NCBI GenBank assembly: GCA_947495125.1
Contig: CANLXL010000006.1
Location: 186,001 to 250,000 of the forward strand
Direction of reading: 5' to 3'
Source of the DNA: an uncultured Flaviramulus sp.
GTDB taxonomy: Bacteria > Bacteroidota > Bacteroidia > Flavobacteriales > Flavobacteriaceae
Length of the DNA stretch: 64,000 nt
In this document: one piece after another, positions 54,086 to 62,699 of the stretch
Numbering within the stretch: the stretch's first letter is position 1
Layout of the letters: each line of letters opens with the position of its first letter
The notes under the pieces: model-generated
Databases searched by the model: none
The model's input: the letters and a program-made list of their open reading frames with translations, nothing else
What the model was told of the DNA's origin: nothing
Position numbers and translations under genes: made by a program

Positions 54086-54550
54086 ATGCTCTCTAACGCT
54101 TGTAAATATGCCATTCGTTCTATGCTTTATTTAGGCATTCAAACGGATGATAAGAATAAAGTAAATGTTAAAAAAATCGCGGAGGAGTTAGAGGTCCCTC
54201 AACCTTTTTTAGCAAAATTACTGCAGCAACTTACAAAAAACAAACTGGTATCGTCAACCAAGGGGCCTCATGGTGGATTCTATGTATCTGAAGACGATCA
54301 AAAGCATACCATTTGGGATATTATTAAAGTTATCGATGGTACTACAAAATTTGATGAATGCTTTCTGGGGTTATCAAAATGCTCTGATGAAAATCCGTGC
54401 CCCGTTCATTTTATAGTGTCTCCTTTTAAAGAACATATTTTGAAAAATTTTAGAGATAAAACCATTGCGCAATATGTTGACGAGATCGCATCTTCTGAAA
54501 AAGTAATTTCATTAAAGACCTTTGATATCATTAAGAACAGCAGTAGCTAG
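54086..54550 (+). CDS. Rrf2-family regulator with Fe-S-type cysteines
   Basis: 154 residues. The winged HTH spans about 5-75 (KKIAEELEVPQPFLAKLLQQL and KGPHGGFYVSED). Three cysteines in ECFLGLSKC...NPC (Cys92, Cys99, Cys105) match the cluster ligands of NsrR, IscR and relatives, so an iron-sulfur cluster that reacts with NO, O2 or iron status is probable. The three matching 16-base sites at rrf2, norE-like and nrdG suggest it controls this block. Its 3' end overlaps the convergent 604-residue gene by 4 bases. Whether it senses NO or O2 is open. Confidence 0.85.
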   Translation: MLSNACKYAIRSMLYLGIQTDDKNKVNVKKIAEELEVPQPFLAKLLQQLTKNKLVSSTKGPHGGFYVSEDDQKHTIWDIIKVIDGTTKFDECFLGLSKCSDENPCPVHFIVSPFKEHILKNFRDKTIAQYVDEIASSEKVISLKTFDIIKNSSS

Positions 54551-56361
54551 ACTTTTTCCGGGACTAAAACCAAAGCGTCCAGGTCTCGAATAATTTGTTG
54601 CAATGTACTGGCGTTTGTTTCCAGTTCTTTTAGGATGATGTGTTTTTTGTCATTGAAATCATTGGTTAAATTCCGAAACAGCGTATGATAATAAGCAATG
54701 CCCTCTTTCATGTTTTGCGTAAAGGTTTTTAAATATTTTTCTTCCTTTTTAGACATGGCTTTTTGGGCTTCTTCCAGTTTATTTTTAAGGAAGTCCATAT
54801 AGATTTGAAGCTCTTTAATAAACACATTTGGACGGTCTGTTCTTGTAATGACATTATCTCTTCCGTAAATATGATCTGTAATATGCTTTAAACTCATAAT
54901 TTTAGAATAGTATGCTAAATTAGGTCCGGGGCAAACGGATACACCATCGCCTTCTGTTTTAGTATCTAAATTGTAAGCTAATAATGCTGAAGTGCCTAAG
55001 CCCACACAGGTACAGGATTTTTCTACAATTTTATTAAATTTAAGTTCATACTCCTTTAAAGGTAATCCCTGACTTTCCAGTTCTTTAATTTTTAAATGTT
55101 GGTACTCTCTGGAGGCCGTGCAAATGCCTTTTTCTTTAAATTCTTTATTTAGAGACACAAATTTCTTTGGGCAGGCACTTCCTGGTCTGCCTTTATTTAT
55201 GAGTCTTTCTTTTTCGGTGTCCTTAGTATTATTTCTGAGGTTGTTAAAAGGAATGCCTAATGGAGAAATATCACTTAAATATAAATCGTCTTCTTTTGCT
55301 TTTGCTAATTTTTGCAAGGTGTTATCATCCACAGTTGTTGCTTCCGGAACCAATAAAAATGGACTTCCCCAACCTACAGAATCCAAATTGTAGTGATCCA
55401 TTAAAAACTCATGTTCTTCCTGAGTGCCAACACCGCCTTGAGCGGTAACTTTAAATGATAATGCTTCGGGCACTGTACGTCCTAGATTTGATAATTCCTG
55501 GTTCAACAGGCTTTGAATTGATGCTTTTAGCTCCCGTCTGTTTTCTTTAAATTCGGCCAGAACAGGACCTAAAAGAAAGCCATCGGTTGCAAACGCATGT
55601 CCGCCACAATTTAGCCCCGATTCTATGCGATATTCAGAAACCCATAATCCCTTTTTTGCTAAAAATTTGCCTTGAATTAATGCAGACCTATAATCGCTAA
55701 CTTTTAGAATTATTCTTTTTTTAATCTCGTTTTTTTCGTTGGGGAAAAAATCGTCAAATTGTGCCATATAAGCATACAGCCTAGGATTCATTCCAGCCGA
55801 AAGTATGACCGAAGAGCTTAACTTACTATTTGCAAATCCTCGAAAAGCGGCATGCGCATCGTTATACACTACGGGCAGTTTTTCATTTTTTATAAAGTTG
55901 TCTTTATCAACTTTAGTCATGATATTAACATCAATACTTCCCTTACTTAGGTTTTTTGACGCCCAGTTCTTAATTTCTTTAAAGTTGAACCCATTAGCCG
56001 TAAGTTTATTGAATTCTGCTTTTAGTGAAGACCCGTCGGGAAGCATGCTAATATAGGCTTTGATCTCATCGCTTTTTTCTGAAGTAACATTTTTCAAGGC
56101 TTCAAATTTTTTATCTGCCAAATCACTTATTAAATTTAAATAGGAGGTAATGCGCTTTGCTCTAAAGTCGTCTATCTTATCGGTGATTTCCTGGTATGGC
56201 ACTTCAAATTTTTCACTGTACATTTTTCTTAATTTCTCGAGTAAAATATCATCAACCAAAGAAATAACAGAGTCCATACCGTATTGCGCCACTTTTAAAG
56301 GCGTATCTATTGTGAAACCTATGCCCATTACCGGGATGTGAAATGAATGTGTTTTTTTCAT
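54547..56361 (-). CDS. Uncharacterised cysteine-rich protein, FMN TIM-barrel-like
   Basis: 604 residues from the ATG at 56361; a longer reading to 56433 would overlap the previous gene. The N-terminal HIPVMGIGFTIDTPLKVAQYG and the later VTAQGGVGTQEEHEFL and VGWGSPFLLVPEAT resemble the phosphate-binding part of nitronate monooxygenase-type TIM barrels. Between them is LNCGGHAFATDGFLLG (Cys252). Further cysteines are 397, 414, 450, 452 and 477 (SACPKKF, GICTASR, KSCTCVGLG, VCPGPN), perhaps for a cluster. It ends in a helical tail. It is 8 bases behind the norF-like gene. No enzyme activity is known. Confidence 0.75.
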   Translation of the reverse strand: MKKTHSFHIPVMGIGFTIDTPLKVAQYGMDSVISLVDDILLEKLRKMYSEKFEVPYQEITDKIDDFRAKRITSYLNLISDLADKKFEALKNVTSEKSDEIKAYISMLPDGSSLKAEFNKLTANGFNFKEIKNWASKNLSKGSIDVNIMTKVDKDNFIKNEKLPVVYNDAHAAFRGFANSKLSSSVILSAGMNPRLYAYMAQFDDFFPNEKNEIKKRIILKVSDYRSALIQGKFLAKKGLWVSEYRIESGLNCGGHAFATDGFLLGPVLAEFKENRRELKASIQSLLNQELSNLGRTVPEALSFKVTAQGGVGTQEEHEFLMDHYNLDSVGWGSPFLLVPEATTVDDNTLQKLAKAKEDDLYLSDISPLGIPFNNLRNNTKDTEKERLINKGRPGSACPKKFVSLNKEFKEKGICTASREYQHLKIKELESQGLPLKEYELKFNKIVEKSCTCVGLGTSALLAYNLDTKTEGDGVSVCPGPNLAYYSKIMSLKHITDHIYGRDNVITRTDRPNVFIKELQIYMDFLKNKLEEAQKAMSKKEEKYLKTFTQNMKEGIAYYHTLFRNLTNDFNDKKHIILKELETNASTLQQIIRDLDALVLVPEKV

Positions 56362-56369
56362 ATTTGTTT

Positions 56370-56609
56370 TTAAATTATAATGATTAGTGCGGTGGAAAAC
56401 AATGCTAATAGCATTAATATACTGCCTTTCCAAAAGACATTGGCCCGTTTCAATTCCATAAAATGAAATGAAACACCTATAAATTTTAATACGGCCAACC
56501 CAATAATGAGTCCCAAGGTTGTATATGTTTTTGCTCCATTTGAAACCATAGCCGAAAGCAGTGTTAATCCTATTAATAATGCTAATACTATGGAGCGCGT
56601 TTTATGCAT
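56370..56609 (-). CDS. NorF-like/cytochrome oxidase subunit IV-like membrane protein
   Basis: 79 residues with three membrane helices (about 6-24, 27-45 and 55-77). FHFMELKRANVFWKG between helices 2 and 3 is the signature of the cytochrome c oxidase subunit IV family, to which NorF belongs. It starts 1 base after the norE-like gene, so the two are a pair. NorE/NorF accompany NO reductases and are thought to help their activity or assembly. No NO reductase or oxidase catalytic subunit lies in the window. Confidence 0.78.
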   Translation of the reverse strand: MHKTRSIVLALLIGLTLLSAMVSNGAKTYTTLGLIIGLAVLKFIGVSFHFMELKRANVFWKGSILMLLALFSTALIIII

Positions 56610-56610
56610 A

Positions 56611-57192
56611 CTAAAAGAGTAAATATATTACCGGGAATAATAGGAGCCATATAAGATCGCACATGTGCCAGAAAGCCGCACTGGCTTCGACGTCCTCAAT
56701 TTTGGTTTTATAGGCATCTTTTTTAAGGGTTCTGAATATTGACCATAGAATCACCAAACCCACCAATACATGAATAACATGAAAAGCGGTTAACATCCAA
56801 TAGAAGGAAAAAAAAGTGTTATAACCAATGCTTAAACCCGCTTCAATTTTATCGTAATATTCAAACCCTTTTAGGGCTAAAAATAGAAGCCCTCCAAATA
56901 TGGTGAGCTTTAAGAATAACTTTGATTTTTCAATGTTTCGTTGTTTAAAACTTGCTACTGATTGTGCCATAAAATAGCCACTAACAATTAAAAGTAAAGT
57001 ATTAAGCGTTCCTATAGTGGTGTTTAATAACAATCTGGAATTATGAAAAACTTCGGGTTCTTCTTTGCTATAGAAGGCCATTACACATAATGCCATACCA
57101 AAAGTTAAGAGTTCTAAAAATATGATGATCCACATTAAGATACCACCGGGTGGATAGTAAATGTTTTTATAATCGATTTTTGTAAGCTCCAT
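56611..57192 (-). CDS. NorE-like/cytochrome oxidase subunit III-like protein
   Basis: 193 residues with five membrane helices. ILMWIIIFLELLTFGMAL at the N-terminus and AFHVIHVLVGLVILW near residue 138, with ASAAFWHMCDLIWLLLFPVIYL at the end, match the subunit III/NorE family, which lacks cofactors. It is first in the norE-norF-604 operon, with a perfect promoter (57264-57291) and operator site (57239-57254). Family and gene order favour NorE over a true oxidase subunit, which would be longer and near coxA/B. Confidence 0.8.
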   Translation of the reverse strand: MELTKIDYKNIYYPPGGILMWIIIFLELLTFGMALCVMAFYSKEEPEVFHNSRLLLNTTIGTLNTLLLIVSGYFMAQSVASFKQRNIEKSKLFLKLTIFGGLLFLALKGFEYYDKIEAGLSIGYNTFFSFYWMLTAFHVIHVLVGLVILWSIFRTLKKDAYKTKIEDVEASAAFWHMCDLIWLLLFPVIYLLF

Positions 57193-57238
57193 GATATTGA
57201 TACATCATCTGTTTTAATCGAAACTGTAACACGTTGTT

Positions 57239-57254
57239 AAGATGTTCTTATCGA
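57239..57254 (-). promoter_or_regulatory. Rrf2-type operator site 2 (upstream of norE-like gene)
   Basis: Read on the minus strand the site is TCGATAAGAACATCTT, 13 of 16 identical to site 1. It starts 10 bases after the -7 element and so would lie across the start of the transcript, where a bound protein represses. Confidence 0.6.
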
Positions 57255-57263
57255 TTCAATCGG

Positions 57264-57291
57264 CAAATGTAGCCGATACCATGTAGCTCAA
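57264..57291 (-). promoter_or_regulatory. Flavobacterial promoter of norE-like operon
   Basis: On the minus strand TTG (57291-57289), 17 bases, then TACATTTG (57271-57264). Both elements match the Bacteroidota consensus (TTG and TAnnTTTG) exactly. The start codon is about 70 bases downstream. Confidence 0.7.
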
Positions 57292-57316
57292 ATATGATAT
57301 TTGTCATGTGAAGCTT

Positions 57317-59173
57317 TTATTTAACAAGACTTAACGCCTTTGTTTTTTGGTTTTGCACTAATAAATGTGCCCTGGTTTTAGCCAAATTGGATGCTGGTTT
57401 TTCTAAATGATAATGCCTTAATTGATGTTCTTTTTGGCGTCCGGAACCAAAACTGGATACCCGTTTTAAATAGCCAATTACCCGCGTGGCATGATCTACA
57501 TGCTCTGAGCCACATTGACTACAGCTATAGGCTGTTTTTTTGTCGATATGTTCACAGTCATTGCAAATGGTGATCCTGATATTAAAACAAAAGTAGTTGC
57601 AACCTGCGGCTGCGGTAGCATGAATGAGTTTAATAAAGCCATCTTTATTCGGAGCCTCCTCTAAATTTAAATGAAGTGCCGATCCACCATCGAGGTATTG
57701 AATTAATTCGTTACCATGTAATATGATTTTATCCAAGGTATTGGTTTGCACATCTTCGACTTCATAGAAATAAGAATTATAGCAATCTCTCGGAACAAAC
57801 AGTCCGTCCTTTTTGTCCCACATCGCGTTCTTAACACCTAGATTTTCAGCCGGAACAAACTCTGTATTAAACATGTAACCATAGGTTTTCTTGGCTAATT
57901 TGTTTTCATCATAAATGGTTTTTAAATGGGTGTTTACAAAGTGTTTATAGGCCTTGTTATTCCCTGCCTTTAGCCCTTGGCTCTCGGCAGCTTCAACCAT
58001 GCCGTTAATGCCAATGGTTAAAAATTGTTTGTCCAAAGAGATAAATCCGGCGTCATAAACGGGCAGTAAGCCCGTAGTTTTATAGCTCTCGATAAGCGTC
58101 CTGTAGGCGACCTGATATTTGTGAATTTTTTGCACTTCTTGTTTAATATCAGCACCTTTTTGAATCAAGCGATTCATATTTAAAGTGATCACATTGATGG
58201 AGCCGGTCGCAACCCCTCCGGCGCCCAAAGAATAACTAAAGGTGTTGTCGCTTATTTCATTTCGAAGTCGGCAACAGGATGCCAGACTATCGGCATTTTC
58301 AGACTGATAGATAAAAAAGGAATTGCCTTCACTTAATTCTTGAGCGCACATAGCGGTGAACTCGCTATCCACCGGTTTTCCTGCATGGGTGAGCATCGCA
58401 GCCGTAACCACCGGAAAGGTGAGAATCGCCTTGGTACGCTCTTTATTGAACCAGGTCATAAAATAAGATTGCAAGCGTTTAACACTTTCCCATTGTGGTT
58501 TGCTCATGTCTGGAAATACAAAGTCACCAAACATGCTGTTAAAGTAGGCTTCATCGTATAAAGAGATATTCCAGAATACGGACTGATAGCCTCTCGCTGC
58601 AGCCGGTTGGTTTATAGCATAGACAACATGTTGTAAATGATTAGCAATGATGTTCTCATGGGTATTTAAATAATGTTCACCATAATCTTTGGCAGCAAAA
58701 TGGTCGAAGTACATTAAAAATTCAACTGTGGCTAAGGCACCTGCAAACTGTGAACTTACGGCAAAAACAAGATTTACAAATTCGCCGCAAAAGCTTTCTA
58801 AATGTTGCGGAGCCCGACTTTCGCCACCTATTTTCGTGAGGCCATCAAACAAAAAGGGGTACATGCTTATGGAAACACAATAGGGTTTTAATGAGGTTTC
58901 GTCATGTACATATATTTCGTGAGATTCTATTTGTCTGGTATATTCATTCGCCAGATCGTCACCAAAAAGTGATGCTATTTTTCGTTTTACCAGTGCTCTG
59001 TTCACCTGGATGTTAATGTCTTTATTTAATTCGGCCTCCATGGTCGCAATATTTTTGGAGGTGACGTTGGCGTTGGTATCGACTTTGGATCCATCGGCAG
59101 CATTTGCCGAGTTTATATAGTGATCTATAAAATCAATTTTTTTGGTAACCTGGTGTTGGGATAATCTAATCAT
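57317..59173 (-). CDS. nrdD: Anaerobic ribonucleoside-triphosphate reductase (no ATP-cone)
   Basis: 618 residues. Class III signatures are clear: SLASCCRLRNE, GAGGVATGSINVITLNMNR, and near the C-terminus the zinc site CNDCEHIDKKTAYSCSQCG followed by RVIGYLKRVSSFGSG with the glycyl-radical Gly. It makes deoxyribonucleotides without oxygen. The usual 90-100-residue N-terminal ATP-cone is missing, so dATP inhibition may be absent. It follows nrdG with a 4-base overlap, so the operon is nrdG-nrdD, the reverse of E. coli. Confidence 0.94.
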   Translation of the reverse strand: MIRLSQHQVTKKIDFIDHYINSANAADGSKVDTNANVTSKNIATMEAELNKDINIQVNRALVKRKIASLFGDDLANEYTRQIESHEIYVHDETSLKPYCVSISMYPFLFDGLTKIGGESRAPQHLESFCGEFVNLVFAVSSQFAGALATVEFLMYFDHFAAKDYGEHYLNTHENIIANHLQHVVYAINQPAAARGYQSVFWNISLYDEAYFNSMFGDFVFPDMSKPQWESVKRLQSYFMTWFNKERTKAILTFPVVTAAMLTHAGKPVDSEFTAMCAQELSEGNSFFIYQSENADSLASCCRLRNEISDNTFSYSLGAGGVATGSINVITLNMNRLIQKGADIKQEVQKIHKYQVAYRTLIESYKTTGLLPVYDAGFISLDKQFLTIGINGMVEAAESQGLKAGNNKAYKHFVNTHLKTIYDENKLAKKTYGYMFNTEFVPAENLGVKNAMWDKKDGLFVPRDCYNSYFYEVEDVQTNTLDKIILHGNELIQYLDGGSALHLNLEEAPNKDGFIKLIHATAAAGCNYFCFNIRITICNDCEHIDKKTAYSCSQCGSEHVDHATRVIGYLKRVSSFGSGRQKEHQLRHYHLEKPASNLAKTRAHLLVQNQKTKALSLVK

Positions 59174-59628
59174 GAATTTTGGTTTTTTATAAATAAGTTA
59201 TTAAGTAGTTTATTGGTCTTTAGCTCTATAAACTTCTGGTTGGTTTGAGGGCTTGTCAAACCTCCTAAATCGGGGTTCCATTCGCCTGTTTTAAGCCAGT
59301 CCAGTTCTCTTTTTATAGTGTACGATATGGTGTTTTCTCCTGTATAGAGGCATCTTTTGTAGCCTTCTTTTTTAGCTAATTTCAATAATGAAACCAGTTC
59401 CTTTTCATGCCACTCGCCACCCATAAAAAGAACGCATGTCGCTAAACTTTTATATTGATCAAGAAAAGAACGGTATAAATCTTTAGTGAGTTTTATACCA
59501 TAGTTCCGCTTCCATAAAAAAGGTGAATGACAGCCTTTACATTTAAGAGGACAACCGGTGATTGAAAAACAAAGACTGACTTCCCCCGGAACTTCTTGTA
59601 GCACCACTTGAAAATTGCAGTAATTCAT
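59170..59628 (-). CDS. nrdG: Anaerobic ribonucleotide reductase activating protein
   Basis: 152 residues. The radical SAM cluster CPLKCKGC (CxxxCxxC) is at about residue 26, and the rest matches NrdG (LFMGGEWHEKELVSLLKLAKKEG). The enzyme uses S-adenosylmethionine to place a glycyl radical on NrdD. It is the first gene of the pair; site 3 of the operator family lies 11-26 bases before its start, overlapping the expected ribosome-binding region. Confidence 0.93.
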   Translation of the reverse strand: MNYCNFQVVLQEVPGEVSLCFSITGCPLKCKGCHSPFLWKRNYGIKLTKDLYRSFLDQYKSLATCVLFMGGEWHEKELVSLLKLAKKEGYKRCLYTGENTISYTIKRELDWLKTGEWNPDLGGLTSPQTNQKFIELKTNKLLNNLFIKNQNS

Positions 59629-59970
59629 ATTTTAAATTAAGATAAAAAGGTCTTTTAATATTTAATAAAAATATAATGTTTTGCAATGCGATGAGAAGTG
59701 AAGAGAATGAGTTATTAAATATGTTATTAACAATATTGTATAAGGGTAGTAATTGCTGAAAGAAGCGGTTAAAGAAAAGCGTTGAAAATCGTATTAAAAC
59801 AAATTCGAACAGGAAAAACCATTATTAAGATTTATGTATTCAAGCATTTTTTTTTAATTATTCACAATAAGAAATCGGGAAACAGCAAAAATTAATAAAA
59901 CTTTGGTTTGCCTGCTTTCCTTAAGATATCCTTTACTACTTTTATGCTTAATTTTTACTAAAATAGAGAT
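59629..59970. other. Divergent region between nrdG and ppc
   Basis: No gene in 342 bases. It contains operator site 3 at 59639-59654 and AT-rich promoter DNA for both sides. CTTAAGATATCCTTTAC near 59923 is a different sequence and not a match to the operator. Confidence 0.5.
59639..59654 (+). promoter_or_regulatory. Rrf2-type operator site 3 (upstream of nrdG)
   Basis: AAGATAAAAAGGTCTT matches site 1 at 14 of 16 bases. It ends 11 bases upstream of the nrdG start codon (which lies on the minus strand at 59628). A bound regulator would block transcription of nrdG-nrdD. Confidence 0.65.
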
Positions 59971-62559
59971 ATGTCCGTTGAGCCAAAATTAGTACGATTC
60001 AAGCAAAATGTATTGTCAAAATTTCAAATATACAATAGTATATTTATGACCTTACCTTTTGATTCTATTACCAAAACCGGTGTGCTGCTTCCTTTATTTC
60101 ATGAAACCTGCGAAAAAGGGTTTGCCAATGGTGATGATCCGACTACCATTGTGGAAACTTTCTTTAAAAAATATCAGGCTCGTAGAAACAGTCAAAGCCA
60201 AATTAACTTACTATTCAGATTTATACAATATATAGAAAGACAAGTTGTTCTGTTTGACGCGATCGAGGATGCCGCATTCCCTATTGTAAACAATATGGAA
60301 GGTATTGGAACATTGAGAAACCTTAAAGAAACGGCCATTGCTGAAAATAAACTGGACGATCTGCGTGCTTACCTCGAGGAATTTAAGGTGCGTATTGTAT
60401 TAACCGCGCATCCTACACAGTTTTACCCGGGATCTGTTTTAGGGATTATCACCGATTTAACAGAGGCTATAAAAGACAATGACTTATCTAAGATCAGCAA
60501 TTTATTTGGTCAGCTTGGAAAAACACCATTCTTTAAAAGAGAAAAACCAACGCCGTATAACGAGGCAAAAAGCTTGATATGGTACTTGGAAAACGTGTTT
60601 TATACCTCTTTTGGAGAGATCTATAATTACATTCAACAGAATATTTATGATGATGGTAAAAAACATAACGAAATTATAAACGTTGGCTTTTGGCCTGGTG
60701 GAGACCGGGACGGCAATCCTTTTGTAAAGCCCGATACAACCATTAAAGTGGCCAATAAGTTAAAGCAGGCTGTGCTTAAGAAGTATTATGCCGATCTTAA
60801 GGATTTAAGACGTAAGCTTACATTTAGGGGTGTTGAAGAGCGCATTATAAAACTAGAAACCATACTCTATAAGTATAGCATTAATTTAAATTATAGAAAG
60901 GCAATTTCTTCGCAGGAGCTTATTGTTGAACTATTGAGTATTAGAAACTTGATTGTTAAAGAGCATCAGTCTTTATATGTTAATGAGATCAATAATTTGA
61001 TCAACCGTGTGCATCTATTTGGGTATCATTTTGCGACCCTCGATATCCGTCAGGATAGCAGAATTCACCATAGTGTTTTTACGACCGTTATTGATCATTT
61101 AATTGAAAACGGAAGTGCATCATTTCCAAAGAATTATCATGAACTATCTGAAGCTGAACAGATCAAGATCTTATCTGAAGTTAAGGATGAATCCGTTGAT
61201 ATTGATGCTTTTGAAGATGAAATGGTTTATAACACATTGAAAACTATTGAAGCGATCAAAGTGATTCAGGCTACCAATGGAGAACGTGGGGCCAACCGAT
61301 ATATTATTAGTAATAATCAAACCGCATTGAATGTGATGCAGCTGTTTGCCATGCTAAAAATCGTTGCTTTTAAAGATGATCTGGTTGTCGATGTTGCACC
61401 GCTTTTTGAAACCATTACCGATTTAGAGAATGCTCCTGCTGTCATGGAGCAACTCTATACCAATCCTGTATACCGAGCACATTTAGAACGTAGAGGGAAT
61501 AAGCAGACCATCATGCTAGGTTTTTCAGACGGGACCAAAGATGGGGGGTATCTCATGGCCAACTGGGGAATTTTTAAAGCCAAAGAATTGCTTACGGCCA
61601 TGTCCAGAAAATATGATATTACGGCGATATTTTTCGATGGTCGTGGTGGACCACCGGCCAGAGGAGGTGGAAAAACACATCAGTTCTACGCTTCATTAGG
61701 ACCAACAATTGAAGATAAAGAAGTACAGTTAACGATTCAGGGGCAAACCATAAGTTCGAATTTTGGAACATTGGACTCTTCACAATATAACCTAGAGCAA
61801 CTTATCAGTTCCGGAGTATCAAACCGCATTGGAAAAGATACAAATGCGATGTCTAAGGACGACAAGCTCGTTATGAACGATTTGGCAGAAACCAGTTACG
61901 AGACTTATAAAAACTTTAAGAGTCACCCGAAGTTTATCCCGTATTTAGAGCGCATGAGTACCTTAAAATACTATGCGAAGACAAATATAGGCAGTAGACC
62001 TTCCAAGCGTGGGAACTCCGATAAATTGGTGTTTTCAGATTTAAGAGCGATTCCTTTCGTGGGATCCTGGAGTCAGTTAAAGCAGAATGTTCCGGGCTTT
62101 TTTGGCGTGGGTACAGCCTTGAAGATCTATGAAGATAATGGTGAATTTGATAAAGTTGAACAGCTATATAACAACTCTAAATTCTTTAAAACATTATTAG
62201 AAAATAGTATGATGTCTTTAACCAAATCCTTTTTCGATTTGACGAAATACATGTCTGAAGACGTTGAGTTTGGTGAGTTCTGGACGATTATCTATAAGGA
62301 ATATATCACCACAAAAAGATTGCTTTTAAAGCTGACAGGCTATCAGGAATTAATGCAAAACGAACCTTCAGGAAAGGCGTCTATCGAAGTTAGAGAGTCC
62401 ATAGTTTTACCATTGCTTACCATACAACAGTATGCCTTAAAGAAAATTCAGCAGTTGGAAAAAGAAGATATTAAGGACACCGAACAACTTGAAATTTTTG
62501 AAAAAATAGTGACCCGGTCATTATTCGGAAATATCAATGCGAGTAGAAATTCGGCTTAG
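59971..62559 (+). CDS. ppc: Phosphoenolpyruvate carboxylase
   Basis: 862 residues. VLTAHPTQFYPG (usual LTAHPTE, here Gln), GGDRDGNPFVKPDTT, GFSDGTKDGGYLMANW and FFDGRGGPPARGGGKTH carry the catalytic histidines and arginines. It carboxylates phosphoenolpyruvate to oxaloacetate and refills the citrate cycle. The Glu-to-Gln change and the FDGRGGPPARGGG form are typical of the Bacteroidota subtype. The C-terminus ends RNSA, not the usual NTG. Single gene, divergent from nrdG. Confidence 0.93.
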   Translation: MSVEPKLVRFKQNVLSKFQIYNSIFMTLPFDSITKTGVLLPLFHETCEKGFANGDDPTTIVETFFKKYQARRNSQSQINLLFRFIQYIERQVVLFDAIEDAAFPIVNNMEGIGTLRNLKETAIAENKLDDLRAYLEEFKVRIVLTAHPTQFYPGSVLGIITDLTEAIKDNDLSKISNLFGQLGKTPFFKREKPTPYNEAKSLIWYLENVFYTSFGEIYNYIQQNIYDDGKKHNEIINVGFWPGGDRDGNPFVKPDTTIKVANKLKQAVLKKYYADLKDLRRKLTFRGVEERIIKLETILYKYSINLNYRKAISSQELIVELLSIRNLIVKEHQSLYVNEINNLINRVHLFGYHFATLDIRQDSRIHHSVFTTVIDHLIENGSASFPKNYHELSEAEQIKILSEVKDESVDIDAFEDEMVYNTLKTIEAIKVIQATNGERGANRYIISNNQTALNVMQLFAMLKIVAFKDDLVVDVAPLFETITDLENAPAVMEQLYTNPVYRAHLERRGNKQTIMLGFSDGTKDGGYLMANWGIFKAKELLTAMSRKYDITAIFFDGRGGPPARGGGKTHQFYASLGPTIEDKEVQLTIQGQTISSNFGTLDSSQYNLEQLISSGVSNRIGKDTNAMSKDDKLVMNDLAETSYETYKNFKSHPKFIPYLERMSTLKYYAKTNIGSRPSKRGNSDKLVFSDLRAIPFVGSWSQLKQNVPGFFGVGTALKIYEDNGEFDKVEQLYNNSKFFKTLLENSMMSLTKSFFDLTKYMSEDVEFGEFWTIIYKEYITTKRLLLKLTGYQELMQNEPSGKASIEVRESIVLPLLTIQQYALKKIQQLEKEDIKDTEQLEIFEKIVTRSLFGNINASRNSA

Positions 62560-62699
62560 GGTTTTTACATGGATACGTCGAACAGGCTAAATCAAATCGC
62601 ACTTTTGTTAATTTGAACAGCTCATCGTATTTTCATTAAAGGAATGTTTTAGCTTATTTAGCCATGAGGATTTTTTAACGGAATGTAGAGTGCATCCTA
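62560..62699. other. Short convergent spacer
   Basis: Ends of ppc and the ygiQ-like gene meet here; no clear terminator is seen in 140 bases. Confidence 0.3.

Noticed and set aside
59915..59945. Possible fourth Rrf2 site upstream of ppc (CTTAAGATATCCTTTAC)
   Set aside because: Shares only AAGAT with the other sites; spacing and second half differ.
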